Shown here: positions 53,788 through 62,104 of the stretch, one piece after another
Numbering within the stretch: the first letter of the stretch is position 1
Layout: the number at the start of each line of letters is the position of its first letter
Assembly: GCF_048323675.1 (NCBI RefSeq)
Contig: NZ_JBLWFK010000003.1
Location: forward strand, 367,540 to 431,539
DNA length: 64,000 nucleotides
Direction: 5' to 3'
Origin: Mangrovimicrobium sp048323675
GTDB lineage: Bacteria > Pseudomonadota > Gammaproteobacteria > Pseudomonadales > Halieaceae
Notes under the pieces: generated by a model
What the model saw: the letters and a program-made list of their open reading frames with translations, nothing else
Told to the model about the DNA's origin: nothing
The model's database searches: none
Position numbers and translations under genes: made by a program

Positions 53788-54735
53788 ATGAAACGAAAAT
53801 TATCCAGCATCCTTTTTCCTCTGGCGAGCTCCCTGGCAATTACCGCCTGTGCTACAAACGCCAGGGATTACTACCAGCGGCCTTTCTCGGACAATTCGCC
53901 CTGGAACAGGACCCTGGAAAGCTACGGAACCAGTTCCGGGAGCTTGCTCGCACCGGATTTCGGCAAACCCCCACATATCCACATCAACAGTAACGCCTGG
54001 TCGATTCCCTTCTATCTCGCCGACGCCACGGATAACACCCGCTCGATCCAATTGCGCAAGGCAGACGGGGAAGTCGCAATACCTTTCCCCTTAGACAGCC
54101 AACCCGCCGTCGGAACCGACGCGCACCTGAGCATCATGTCTGCCGACCAATCCACGATCCATGAATTTTTCCGATTCGACCTGCCCAACCGGGCAAATAT
54201 CTACCGGGAAGTCGATGCCAGGGGGATCGGCGTGGCGGAACAATCCGGGCAGAACATTGGCTCGCGCGCTTACGGGGGTTCATCGGTCGGCGGCCTGATC
54301 CGCCAGTGGGAGCTGGAATCGGGTTCCATCGACCATGCCCTCGCCATCGCTCTCAGCGTCCGCTACCTCAAACCCGGCTATGTGTATCCGGCGACCAGCG
54401 AGGACGGGTTCAGCGAAGAACGCTATTCAGGCTCCATACCGATGGGCTCGCTGTTAACAATCCCTCCCGGGCTGGACATCGACACGCTGGTCGAGAGCAG
54501 GCTGGCCAGGTTGATAGCGAGAGCGCTGCAGAAATACGGTGCCTACGTGGTTGATTCCGGCGGCGATGACGCAATCCTGTTCTACGTCGAACCCGGACTG
54601 GACCCGGATCTGGCCATGGCAAATGCGCGTGAACTCGACAGTATCATCCCCTACCTGCGTATCATCCGGCGCCCGGTTCAGGGATCCAGCGAAAGCGGCG
54701 ACGGTGACGTGCGCAAATCCGGATCTGCACAATAG
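53788..54735 (+). CDS. lipoprotein in polysaccharide locus, possible glycan-active enzyme
   Basis: A 315-residue protein I cannot name. A lipoprotein signal (lipobox ITAC, Cys near 21) is followed by FSDNSPWN and then a patterned, beta-rich domain. Recurrent features are HIHINSNAWSIPFYLA, GSRAYGGSSVGGLIRQWEL, GSIDHALAIAL and YGAYVVDSGGD. The SPWN start with the GGLIR...IDHAL...YGAYV series resembles secreted proteins I have seen in polysaccharide-active contexts, but that is an impression only. It is the last rightward gene and its 3' end overlaps the convergent TPR gene by 58 nt. Confidence 0.75.
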   Translation: MKRKLSSILFPLASSLAITACATNARDYYQRPFSDNSPWNRTLESYGTSSGSLLAPDFGKPPHIHINSNAWSIPFYLADATDNTRSIQLRKADGEVAIPFPLDSQPAVGTDAHLSIMSADQSTIHEFFRFDLPNRANIYREVDARGIGVAEQSGQNIGSRAYGGSSVGGLIRQWELESGSIDHALAIALSVRYLKPGYVYPATSEDGFSEERYSGSIPMGSLLTIPPGLDIDTLVESRLARLIARALQKYGAYVVDSGGDDAILFYVEPGLDPDLAMANARELDSIIPYLRIIRRPVQGSSESGDGDVRKSGSAQ

Positions 54736-55535
54736 ACGGGTAAAGTAGGCAGTTGCGGCGCCAATCCTTCCGCCTGCTGGCAGAGCATGTCCCAGGCGTC
54801 ATAGGCGGCGATAATGTCGGGAACAAACTCCGGACTGCGCACGAGAGCCCGGTCGAAATTGGCAAGCGCGAGCTGGCGGGATTCCGTGCCAAGGGTGTCC
54901 CAGTGTTCGAGCGCAAGGTCTGCCGAAAACAACTGTACGTCCCTCAGCCAGGGACCGAAGCGCACTCCGTTGTCCAGCGCCCTGCGGAAATCCGCCAGGT
55001 GCGAGCGCTGTAACACGTATTCAGTGCGGGCAATATCCCACCAGTGATAGGGCCATGTCGGGCGCAGTCTGGCAGCCATGTTGAATGCCGTTGATGCCTC
55101 GTGGGCGCTCGCATCGATGTCCTCCAGCGGCAGGCTGTTGTCCTCGAACTTGAACTGGTACAGGCGACCAAGATTGGCGTAGAGTTCCGGATTGCCCGGC
55201 GCGAGATTGATCGCTCGCTGGAGCGCGGCATAGGCCAGTTGCCACTCTGCCTCATCCGGGGAAAAACTGGCAATGGGAGCGTCGCCCCCTGGACCACCTG
55301 CCGATGCGCCTGGAGGCGCAATGTCTCCTGCCTGGGGCTGTACCACGTTCGCCAGGTCCCACTCCTGCATCAACTGCAGCGCCGGCACCGCATAGAGTGA
55401 TGCCAGGGTGTCGCGTATCACGGACAACGTGGCATAGCCGAGCCCTGCAATCAGTACCAGCGCAAGGCAGCGCTCAACGGTTGAAATCCGCTGCAGTTTC
55501 TCCGCGCGCGGAAAATTCCGCTCACCCGCGTTCAT
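54678..55535 (-). CDS. membrane-anchored TPR-type protein of the polysaccharide locus
   Basis: 285 residues: a basic N terminus, one transmembrane helix at about 24-46 (CLALVLIAGLGYATLSVIRD), a Pro/Gly-rich linker (PPGASAGGPGGDAP) and TPR-like helices (ALQRAINLAPGNPELYANLG, ASTAFNMAARLRPTWPYHWW). No enzymatic motif. Its start overlaps the stop of the CpsB-type phosphatase by 4 nt, so the two are translationally coupled. A scaffold role for the export or polymerisation machinery is inferred. Confidence 0.75.
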   Translation of the reverse strand: MNAGERNFPRAEKLQRISTVERCLALVLIAGLGYATLSVIRDTLASLYAVPALQLMQEWDLANVVQPQAGDIAPPGASAGGPGGDAPIASFSPDEAEWQLAYAALQRAINLAPGNPELYANLGRLYQFKFEDNSLPLEDIDASAHEASTAFNMAARLRPTWPYHWWDIARTEYVLQRSHLADFRRALDNGVRFGPWLRDVQLFSADLALEHWDTLGTESRQLALANFDRALVRSPEFVPDIIAAYDAWDMLCQQAEGLAPQLPTLPVYCADPDLRTSPSPLSLDP

Positions 55536-56674
55536 GGTCCGACCTTCCGGTCATTGCCACCGGTGTGGCCTGGTATCGAAGCATCGAGTCCTAACTCCCT
55601 GAGCACCTCGCGCCGCACACGCCGGTAGATTTCACCGCCCAACCGACGCACGATTTCCCTGTGGTATTGTTGCGCTCGCCCTGCTCCCGACCCGTCGGCG
55701 TCGGCCCCTCTTTCCACCGCCAGCAACACACGCAGCCGCTCATCGACCAGTCCCAGGAGCAACTCATCCAGTCCTGTCGCAGCCGTCGATTCACCCGGTG
55801 AATTGTCACTGCGGCGCTTGCCAGGCGAAGGCGCTGGACGTTCGCGTTGTTGAACAGCGGAATTGTCCCGTGCAGGATCCTCCGCCTGTCCCACCGCGAC
55901 TGTGGATACGGCCACGTCCACACCTTGCGCAGAGGCCGACGGCAGATTCCCTGCAAACTGGCTGGCGACGATCTGTTGTGGCAGCAGGCAGGTCATTCTA
56001 TGGGCTGCTGCTTCTCCCACGATCCGCGCCGCCGCTGCCCTGCCCTCGGCAAGGATCGGCGGGCGGGACTCCGTGTTATGGGCATCGGTAGCAAGCACTA
56101 TGTCGGCGTCGGTTTCCAGCAAAAGCCTGGCCGCCCGCTGGGCCCGCTCGCCAAAGCGGCCACAAACCGACGCAGCGGTAAGCTGGAGAATGCAGCCCAT
56201 CTCGACAAACGGACTGATTTTCCCCGGTTCGCGCATCACATCCTTGTTGCGTTCAGGGTGTGCGATCACCGGACGAACCTTCATCTGCAGCAAGCGCCAC
56301 ACAAGCTTGTCTGCGCCAAGGGGGATATGACCGTGGGGAAATTCCAGCAGCATCAGCTGGTAGCCGTCCATTTCCCCGAGGAAGGGTACGTGACCCCGTT
56401 CAATCAGCAGCGGGATCTCCGGCGACATCCTGACTTCAGCAGCGAACGCAATGTCGAGATCGACGCCTGCCTCCTCGAGGGCCCGCCGGAACAGGGCGGT
56501 CTGGCGGGCAATTTCGCCGGCGAAGTTCTCCCAGCGTCCCGGGTGCAGGTGCGGCGTCATCACGGCACAGAATACGCCGTTGGCTACCGAATCGCGGGCG
56601 AGCTGCAGCGCCTCGTCCAGGCTGCGGGCCCCGTCGTCGATGCCCGGGAGGAAATGACAGTGCAGGTCAATCAT
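55532..56674 (-). CDS. CpsB/YwqE-type tyrosine phosphatase with an extra C-terminal region
   Basis: Residues 1 to about 250 are a PHP-domain phosphatase of the CpsB/Wzb-replacing type, with metal motifs MIDLHCHFLPGIDDGA, MTPHLHPG, AEVRMS, VIAHPERN and LATDAHNTESRPP. It should dephosphorylate the tyrosine tail of the neighbouring Wzc-like kinase. Residues about 255-380 are not part of that family: a Ser/Pro/Arg-rich linker (RERPAPSPGKRRSDNSPGES) and then a charged helical region (EIVRRLGGEIYRRVRREVLR). Usual CpsB proteins are near 250 residues, so the tail is an addition of unknown function. Confidence 0.85.
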   Translation of the reverse strand: MIDLHCHFLPGIDDGARSLDEALQLARDSVANGVFCAVMTPHLHPGRWENFAGEIARQTALFRRALEEAGVDLDIAFAAEVRMSPEIPLLIERGHVPFLGEMDGYQLMLLEFPHGHIPLGADKLVWRLLQMKVRPVIAHPERNKDVMREPGKISPFVEMGCILQLTAASVCGRFGERAQRAARLLLETDADIVLATDAHNTESRPPILAEGRAAAARIVGEAAAHRMTCLLPQQIVASQFAGNLPSASAQGVDVAVSTVAVGQAEDPARDNSAVQQRERPAPSPGKRRSDNSPGESTAATGLDELLLGLVDERLRVLLAVERGADADGSGAGRAQQYHREIVRRLGGEIYRRVRREVLRELGLDASIPGHTGGNDRKVGP

Positions 56675-56704
56675 GGGAATGGATTGCGGCCCGGGGAATA
56701 AACG

Positions 56705-58909
56705 TCAGGCCGTCTGCGTCTCATAACTCTCATAGTAGCCGCCATAACCATAATCACTGTATTTTTCGGCCTTTTTCATATCCAGCCAATTGAGCACGAT
56801 TCCGGTAATCGGGGCCCGTGTCTGGGCGAGGTGACCGAGGCCGATGGTCACCTTGTTCACGGAGGTCGCATCCGCCTTTACGACGTAGACTACGGAATCC
56901 ACATAAGTGGCGATGACCCGTGCATCACTCACAGGCAGCAGGGGCGGGCAGTCCACCACTACGCGGTCATATTGCTGTCCCAGGGAGTCGAGCAATTCGA
57001 CAAAGCGGCGCGAAGACAGCAATTCCAGCGGATTCGGGGGGATAACACCGGCGCCGATGATATCGATCCCCTGGTCTTTCATTCGCACCACCGCATCCTC
57101 GAGCGATGCTGTCCCCGCGACCAGTTCAGCGAGTCCGGCTCGGGCCCGCGGCAGTTCCAGTTGCTTGACGATGCCCGGGCGGCGCATATCTGCCTCTACC
57201 AGCAGTACACGCTCCATCCGCGAAAACGCGACAGCGAGGTTGATTGCCGTAGTGGTTTTACCCTCACCGGCCACCGACGACGTCACCATGACTGTACGGT
57301 AGGGATCATCCAGGCTGGAAAGGGCGATTCCGGTACGCACCGTGCGCATGGCCTCGGCGTAACTGTTGTGGTTTTTGTCGAGAAACAGCGGAAGATTCCG
57401 GTCGACGCCCTCCGGCATAGCAACCAGGGGCAACATACCCAACAGGGGTTGGTCCAGTTTGTTTTCCACGTCTTCAGCACTTTTTACCGTATTATCCAGC
57501 GCATCGAGCAGGAACGCCGCTACCACACCGAGGATAAGGCTGACAAAGAATGCCAGGGCGACAAACAGCTTCTTGTTGGGCTTGACCGGCTTCTGGGGCA
57601 CGATGGCTGGCGAGATGATCCGCGCATTGACCGGCTGCATATCATCCGTCTGCGAGGTCTCCTTCACGCGGTTGTAAAACATATCGTAGAGCTGGCGATT
57701 ACTTTCCACTTCCTGTTGCAGGGCGCGCAGTTCCGACCCCTTGCGCCCGACCACATGATAGCGCCCCTTGGCCTGTTCCAGCGCCTCGGCTATAGCCTGC
57801 TCTTCCTGTTGCGCGTCGGCATAACGGGTGCGAATACTGTCAGCAACGCTGTCTATATGGCGCGCAAGACTCTCGTTGGCAGCGGCCAGTTCGGACTGGG
57901 CGGCAATCATTTTGGGGTGCCGCGGTCCGTAGCGTTTACCCAGTTCTGCTACCTGTATCTCTGCTTCCGCGGTAGCCTGGCGAAAGGTCTGGACCAGGGA
58001 ATCGTTGAGGACCCCCGGGAGTGCGCTGAGTTCACGCACCGAGACGGGCGATCCGCGCAACTGCTGGACCTGTAAATATGCGGTCTTGGCCTGCGATACC
58101 TGCCTGCGCACTTCGATCAGCCGGCTCGACAGTTCGTCGATTTCCTTGGCGGGAAGTGACTGCAGACCATCGACATCGACCAACTGTTCGCGCTCGCGAA
58201 ATGACTGCAAACGCGCTTCGGATGCCTGGAGATTGTCCCGCAGTTCGTCCAACCGGCGTTTCATCCAGCTCGCCGCCATCTGGGTCATATCCAGGCGGGC
58301 GTCCAGCATACTGTCGATATAGGCCTCCGCATGGGCGTTGGCTACATCAGCCGCGAGACCCGGGTTGGTCGCTTCGAAAAGTACGTGCACCAGCTGGGTA
58401 TCGCGAACCGGTTCGATGTGCAGGCGTTTCTGGTAGGGTTCGGTGAGTTCGGTCACGGGGTCGACTGTGCCTGCCGCTTCGCCGGCACCGAGGAAAGGCA
58501 ACCAGCGCGCCAGGCCTCCGCCCCCCTCGGCCTCCTCTTGCTCGCTGGCGAACTCGGGATTTTCGACGAGGTCCAGGCGTTCGATCACACGTTCCGCCAG
58601 GGGCCGCGAGGCCAGGATTTCGAATTGGGTATCGTAGTACTGCCGGGCACTGGTATCGAAACCGTAGACTTCCTCGATCGACACCAGGTTGGTTTCCTTG
58701 GATTCGATGAGCAGCGTTGCATCGGCCTGGTACACCGGTGTAATCGCGAGGGTTACCAGCAATGTAATCAGGCTGACAATACTCGCCAACAGCAGGATCG
58801 CCCATTTCTTGCGATCGATCACGCTCCAGTAGTGCCGGAGGTCGATATCGTCACCCCGACTCCAGACTTCCTGCACCGGCATCGCCGCAATTTCACGCAT
58901 ATTGTTCAT
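56705..58909 (-). CDS. polysaccharide copolymerase and tyrosine autokinase (Wzc-like)
   Basis: 734 residues: N-terminal Wzz domain with a transmembrane helix near 35-55 (AILLLASIVSLITLLVTLAI), a long periplasmic coiled-coil section (about 190-400), a second helix near 455 (FVALAFFVSLILGVVAAFLL) and a C-terminal BY-kinase. Kinase motifs are Walker A (SSVAGEGKTTTAINLA), Walker A' (VLLVEADMRRPG) and Walker B (YDRVVVDCPPLLP). The tail carries a tyrosine cluster (EKYSDYGYGGYYESYETQTA) for autophosphorylation. It controls chain length together with the phosphatase encoded next. Confidence 0.94.
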   Translation of the reverse strand: MNNMREIAAMPVQEVWSRGDDIDLRHYWSVIDRKKWAILLLASIVSLITLLVTLAITPVYQADATLLIESKETNLVSIEEVYGFDTSARQYYDTQFEILASRPLAERVIERLDLVENPEFASEQEEAEGGGGLARWLPFLGAGEAAGTVDPVTELTEPYQKRLHIEPVRDTQLVHVLFEATNPGLAADVANAHAEAYIDSMLDARLDMTQMAASWMKRRLDELRDNLQASEARLQSFREREQLVDVDGLQSLPAKEIDELSSRLIEVRRQVSQAKTAYLQVQQLRGSPVSVRELSALPGVLNDSLVQTFRQATAEAEIQVAELGKRYGPRHPKMIAAQSELAAANESLARHIDSVADSIRTRYADAQQEEQAIAEALEQAKGRYHVVGRKGSELRALQQEVESNRQLYDMFYNRVKETSQTDDMQPVNARIISPAIVPQKPVKPNKKLFVALAFFVSLILGVVAAFLLDALDNTVKSAEDVENKLDQPLLGMLPLVAMPEGVDRNLPLFLDKNHNSYAEAMRTVRTGIALSSLDDPYRTVMVTSSVAGEGKTTTAINLAVAFSRMERVLLVEADMRRPGIVKQLELPRARAGLAELVAGTASLEDAVVRMKDQGIDIIGAGVIPPNPLELLSSRRFVELLDSLGQQYDRVVVDCPPLLPVSDARVIATYVDSVVYVVKADATSVNKVTIGLGHLAQTRAPITGIVLNWLDMKKAEKYSDYGYGGYYESYETQTA

Positions 58910-59454
58910 CAGAAAAAGCTTCTCTTCACAGTGATGATGTCGCCAGGCATAACCGTGACGTCAGGTCCCACAGCCTGGTCATCCTCCGGGTTGTCGGAAC
59001 GCTGTAGTTTGAAATTCTTGCGCTGGGCGCGCTCGGTGAAACCGCCGGCAAGCGCAACCGCTTTCTGTACGGTCAGGCCCGGCTGATAGGGAAAGCCCCC
59101 CGGTTGTTTCACCTCGCCGTGGATAAAAATCGGACGGTACTCCTCAATCGAAACCGTGACATCGGGATTTACCAGGTATCCGTCCAGCAGTCCGCCGGTA
59201 ATACGCTGCTCCAGTTCATTGACCGTCAGGCCCGCGACAAGCACCTCGCCCAACAGCGGATAGTTCACCATTCCCGAATCGTTCAGGCGGAAGTTCATAC
59301 TCAGGTCAGGCTCATCAAATACCTGAATAGTGATATGGTCACCGGCGCCGAGGCGATAGGCCACCGGCGTGTCCGCGGCCAAGGCGGCTGGTGGCAACAG
59401 GCCGGCCAACACCAGTAAAGCCGTGATAAAAAGGGAATTCGATAATCGGTTCAT
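58909..59454 (-). CDS. short OPX-type polysaccharide export protein (Wza-like, SLBB)
   Basis: 181 residues with a signal peptidase I type leader (ALLVLAGLLPPAALAADT) and no lipobox. The Poly_export domain is at about 30-115 (VAYRLGAGDHITIQVFDEPD, GLTVNELEQRI) and a single SLBB domain follows (FIHGEVKQPGGFPYQPGLTV). It ends after the SLBB domain (VMPGDIITVKRSFF), so the C-terminal amphipathic helix that forms the Wza outer-membrane pore is absent. The neighbouring barrel protein may provide that function. It overlaps the Wzc-like gene by 1 nt. Confidence 0.9.
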   Translation of the reverse strand: MNRLSNSLFITALLVLAGLLPPAALAADTPVAYRLGAGDHITIQVFDEPDLSMNFRLNDSGMVNYPLLGEVLVAGLTVNELEQRITGGLLDGYLVNPDVTVSIEEYRPIFIHGEVKQPGGFPYQPGLTVQKAVALAGGFTERAQRKNFKLQRSDNPEDDQAVGPDVTVMPGDIITVKRSFF

Positions 59455-59469
59455 GCAATTTCTCGTTGC

Positions 59470-60711
59470 TCAGAGGCTCAGGGTGGCGCCGAGGCGAATG
59501 ATATTCTGGTCATAGACAAGCCAGTCGACGTTGCTGTCGCTGTCGGAGTAATCAGCGCCGAGCTCGAACGCGAGCCAATGACGCCACTGGTAGGAAAGAC
59601 CCAGGCTGTAATCCACCACATCCTGGTCACGATCGATCCCGTGATAGGTTTCCTGGCTGTAGCTCACGCTGATATTCGACTGCAGCAGGTCACTCCACCC
59701 GTGATTCCACCCCAGTGAGTAGGTCATGGTGTCGATAAAATCGCCCTCGCCGTAGGTCTCCTCCTCCGAGCGCCCGGCGCTGAACTCAAACTGCGAATAA
59801 CTCCGGGGCTCCCAGTTCAGGTCAATCTCCCAGTCGAGCCCGGAAAAGTTTTCGCGACTTTCGGCGGAAAAATTCTTCTGTACCTGGCCAAATTTGACCG
59901 TGCCGCTGGTGGTGCCGGTTATATCCCAGATCGCCCCTGCCAGGTAGCGCACTTCCCTGCTGTCCAGCGTCGCGGTATCCGGGTAGGTATCGCCGTAGGA
60001 AATATCGTTTCCGCGAACTTCCAGCAACAGGGAGGTAGCGGGCATGACCTGGTGATAGAACGTAAGTCCCGCGCCCATATTCTCGTGGTCCCGGTAGCGG
60101 GTGCGGCTGCGGTGGTTGGTGTATTCGCTCTGGCGTCCCGACAGGGAGAACTTGAGGCGGTTGCCCGAATCCAGGGCGCCGAAGTAGTAGTCCGCCGCAA
60201 CGCGCGAGACATTGAATTTGTCCGGCGAGGAGACAGGCTCTCCATCGGGATCGAAACCCTGGAAATCGCCGGTCTCCGGGTCGAATCCCTGGGTCAGGCC
60301 TTCACCCCGGCCCTGGTGTTTCAACGCATAGGATCCACTGAGCATCAAACGATGACGGTGGGCAAGCGCCAGGTTTGCGGTAGCGTCGAACGTGTGATCT
60401 TCATAGTTGTCATCACTGCTCTCGAGAAAGCGCCCATACTCTCCCTGGTAACCGAGGGTGTATTCCGCATCGGGAAGTTTGATCACACCCTCGACCGAGG
60501 GCATCACCCGGCTGACCCAGGAATCAACCGTATTCTCCGGGCTGTAGTACAGGTTGTCGTCGTAGGCAGCTTCGCTCCGCAGGAGCGGTTCCAGCGAGAG
60601 CGGACCGTAGAACAACCTGTCGTCGGAGGCATCCCCCGCGGCAAATCCGTGGGCAGCCGGCAAACTTCCCGCCAGAAAAAAAGCCCTGCGCAGAGCGTCC
60701 CGTTGCGACAA
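59470..60711 (-). CDS. outer-membrane beta-barrel protein of the export operon
   Basis: 413 residues starting at TTG 60709-60711, supported by AGGAGG seven nt upstream. After a signal-like N terminus (RRAFFLAGSLPAAHGFA), the protein is a run of alternating, Tyr/Trp-rich amphipathic strands (AEYTLGYQGEYGRFLES, RLKFSLSGRQSEYTNHRSR, YQWRHWLAFELGADYSDS) ending in LGATLSL, the outline of an outer-membrane barrel of the BBP2/DUF2320 group. It is first in the leftward operon before the OPX protein, so it may form the outer-membrane channel. Confidence 0.8.
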   Translation of the reverse strand: MSQRDALRRAFFLAGSLPAAHGFAAGDASDDRLFYGPLSLEPLLRSEAAYDDNLYYSPENTVDSWVSRVMPSVEGVIKLPDAEYTLGYQGEYGRFLESSDDNYEDHTFDATANLALAHRHRLMLSGSYALKHQGRGEGLTQGFDPETGDFQGFDPDGEPVSSPDKFNVSRVAADYYFGALDSGNRLKFSLSGRQSEYTNHRSRTRYRDHENMGAGLTFYHQVMPATSLLLEVRGNDISYGDTYPDTATLDSREVRYLAGAIWDITGTTSGTVKFGQVQKNFSAESRENFSGLDWEIDLNWEPRSYSQFEFSAGRSEEETYGEGDFIDTMTYSLGWNHGWSDLLQSNISVSYSQETYHGIDRDQDVVDYSLGLSYQWRHWLAFELGADYSDSDSNVDWLVYDQNIIRLGATLSL

Positions 60712-61243
60712 ACCTGTTCCTCCTGGAGCTGATGTTTACCGATACCAGGAACAGATGTTTTGCCCTGGAATTTACCCGGTTTGCGCCGAGTCTATCCCAG
60801 GGATTTGGCCAATCCGTGTCCCAAATGGGCTATCGGAAATAGCCTAGCTTCCACAATTTTTACCCGCCGGGTGAACGGCTGCCCGACCTCGCCCAGAAAG
60901 GCAATACACAGCGGGTGAAACTCCAGGGCAGCGCACAAACGGGATTCGCCGGCCCGGGAACATGGCCAAACCCGCATGACTACACGCTTTTCCACCCCGT
61001 TTCGCCGGCTCTCTACCTACCCTGCAGCCGGGGCTCGGCGGTAACGCGCGCCGACCTTCGTCCTTCGCACAGCCGCCAATAACTCTGGTAACATGGCCAG
61101 CCTCGCCCTTCGACGGCACATAATTCACCGCAGGAAATTTCCGCCGCTTCACCCGTTCAGGTCATACCTGCCAGGTTGCGGTGAAAACGACATCGCGGCA
61201 TGTTGATGCGAACTCCAACGCCAGAGCAGACCAAGACCACGCT
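60712..61243. promoter_or_regulatory. long intergenic region upstream of the export operon and xthA
   Basis: 532 nt without a convincing gene. It contains a perfect CCCAAATGGG dyad at 60820-60829, preceded by CCAATCCG at 60809-60816, the same pair of elements as upstream of the rightward operon. Next to it is a GGCTAT/ATAGCC inverted repeat (60829-60845). Further right, two GCCGGCGAA-containing segments (near 60950 and 61010 on the minus strand) form partial direct and inverted repeats that could be a structured RNA or leader. Short minus-strand frames here (67 and 102 residues) look non-coding. Confidence 0.5.
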
Positions 61244-62014
61244 ATGAAAATCACCTCCTGGAATGTCAACGGACTGCGGGCCGTTATGAAAAAGGACTTT
61301 GCCGACTCACTGGCGGCACTGAACACGGACATCCTCTGCCTGCAGGAAACCAAGGCACAGGACGACCAGGTCGTCGCCGCACTCGACGGTCTGGACGGAT
61401 ACCACGTCTACAGCAATTCAGCCGTGCGCAAGGGCTATTCGGGAGTGGCCATACTCAGCCGCGAGCGGCCCCTGGCGGTACAGGCCGACATCGGCATCGA
61501 GGAGCACGACCAGGAAGGCAGGGTGTTGACGGCTGAATTCGAGGATTACTTCCTGGTCACTGTCTACACCCCCAACTCGGGCAATGAGCTTGCGCGCCTG
61601 CCCTACCGGGAGACCTGGGATCGCGACTTCCTCGCTTTCATCGCAAGCCTTGGCAAAGGCAAGCCCGTGCTGATGTGCGGGGACTTCAACGTCGCCCACC
61701 GGGAAATCGACATTGCCCGGCCGAAGCCGAATTACAACAAGAGTGCCGGCTATACCCAGAAGGAAATCGACGGTATGGACAGGATCATCGGCGCGGGCTT
61801 CGTCGATACCTACCGGCACCTGCACCCGGATACGGTGAAGTACAGCTGGTGGAGTTATCGCGCCGGCGCCCGCGCCAAAAATGTCGGTTGGCGGATAGAT
61901 TATTTTCTCGGCAGTGAAGACTTTGTCCGCCAGCGCGTTACCGGCGCGGACATTCACAACGATATCTTCGGTTCGGATCACTGCCCGGTCAGTGTGACCA
62001 TCAGCCAGGAATAA
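61244..62014 (+). CDS. xthA: exodeoxyribonuclease III (XthA/ExoA type)
   Basis: An AP endonuclease/3'-5' exonuclease for base-excision repair. ATG 61244 gives 256 residues beginning MKITSWNVNGLRAVMKKDF. Motifs are LCLQETKAQDDQV (metal Glu), YTPNSG, CGDFNVAHREIDIA (Asp/Asn), the WWSYRAGARAKNVGWRIDYF segment and the catalytic GSDHCPVSV at the C terminus. It is transcribed divergently from the polysaccharide export operon. Confidence 0.96.
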   Translation: MKITSWNVNGLRAVMKKDFADSLAALNTDILCLQETKAQDDQVVAALDGLDGYHVYSNSAVRKGYSGVAILSRERPLAVQADIGIEEHDQEGRVLTAEFEDYFLVTVYTPNSGNELARLPYRETWDRDFLAFIASLGKGKPVLMCGDFNVAHREIDIARPKPNYNKSAGYTQKEIDGMDRIIGAGFVDTYRHLHPDTVKYSWWSYRAGARAKNVGWRIDYFLGSEDFVRQRVTGADIHNDIFGSDHCPVSVTISQE

Positions 62015-62104
62015 AGGGGACCGCAACGACACGGTGATCCAGTGAAGCAGGCAGTCCGTCAGCTGACAAACACCACACTGCCAGCCCGGATCAATACTGA
62101 AACG

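Noticed and set aside
60792..61152. Two overlapping minus-strand frames (67 and 102 residues) left of xthA
   Set aside because: Arg/Pro/Gly-rich composition typical of chance frames in GC-rich DNA, no good ribosome binding site and no recognisable domain.
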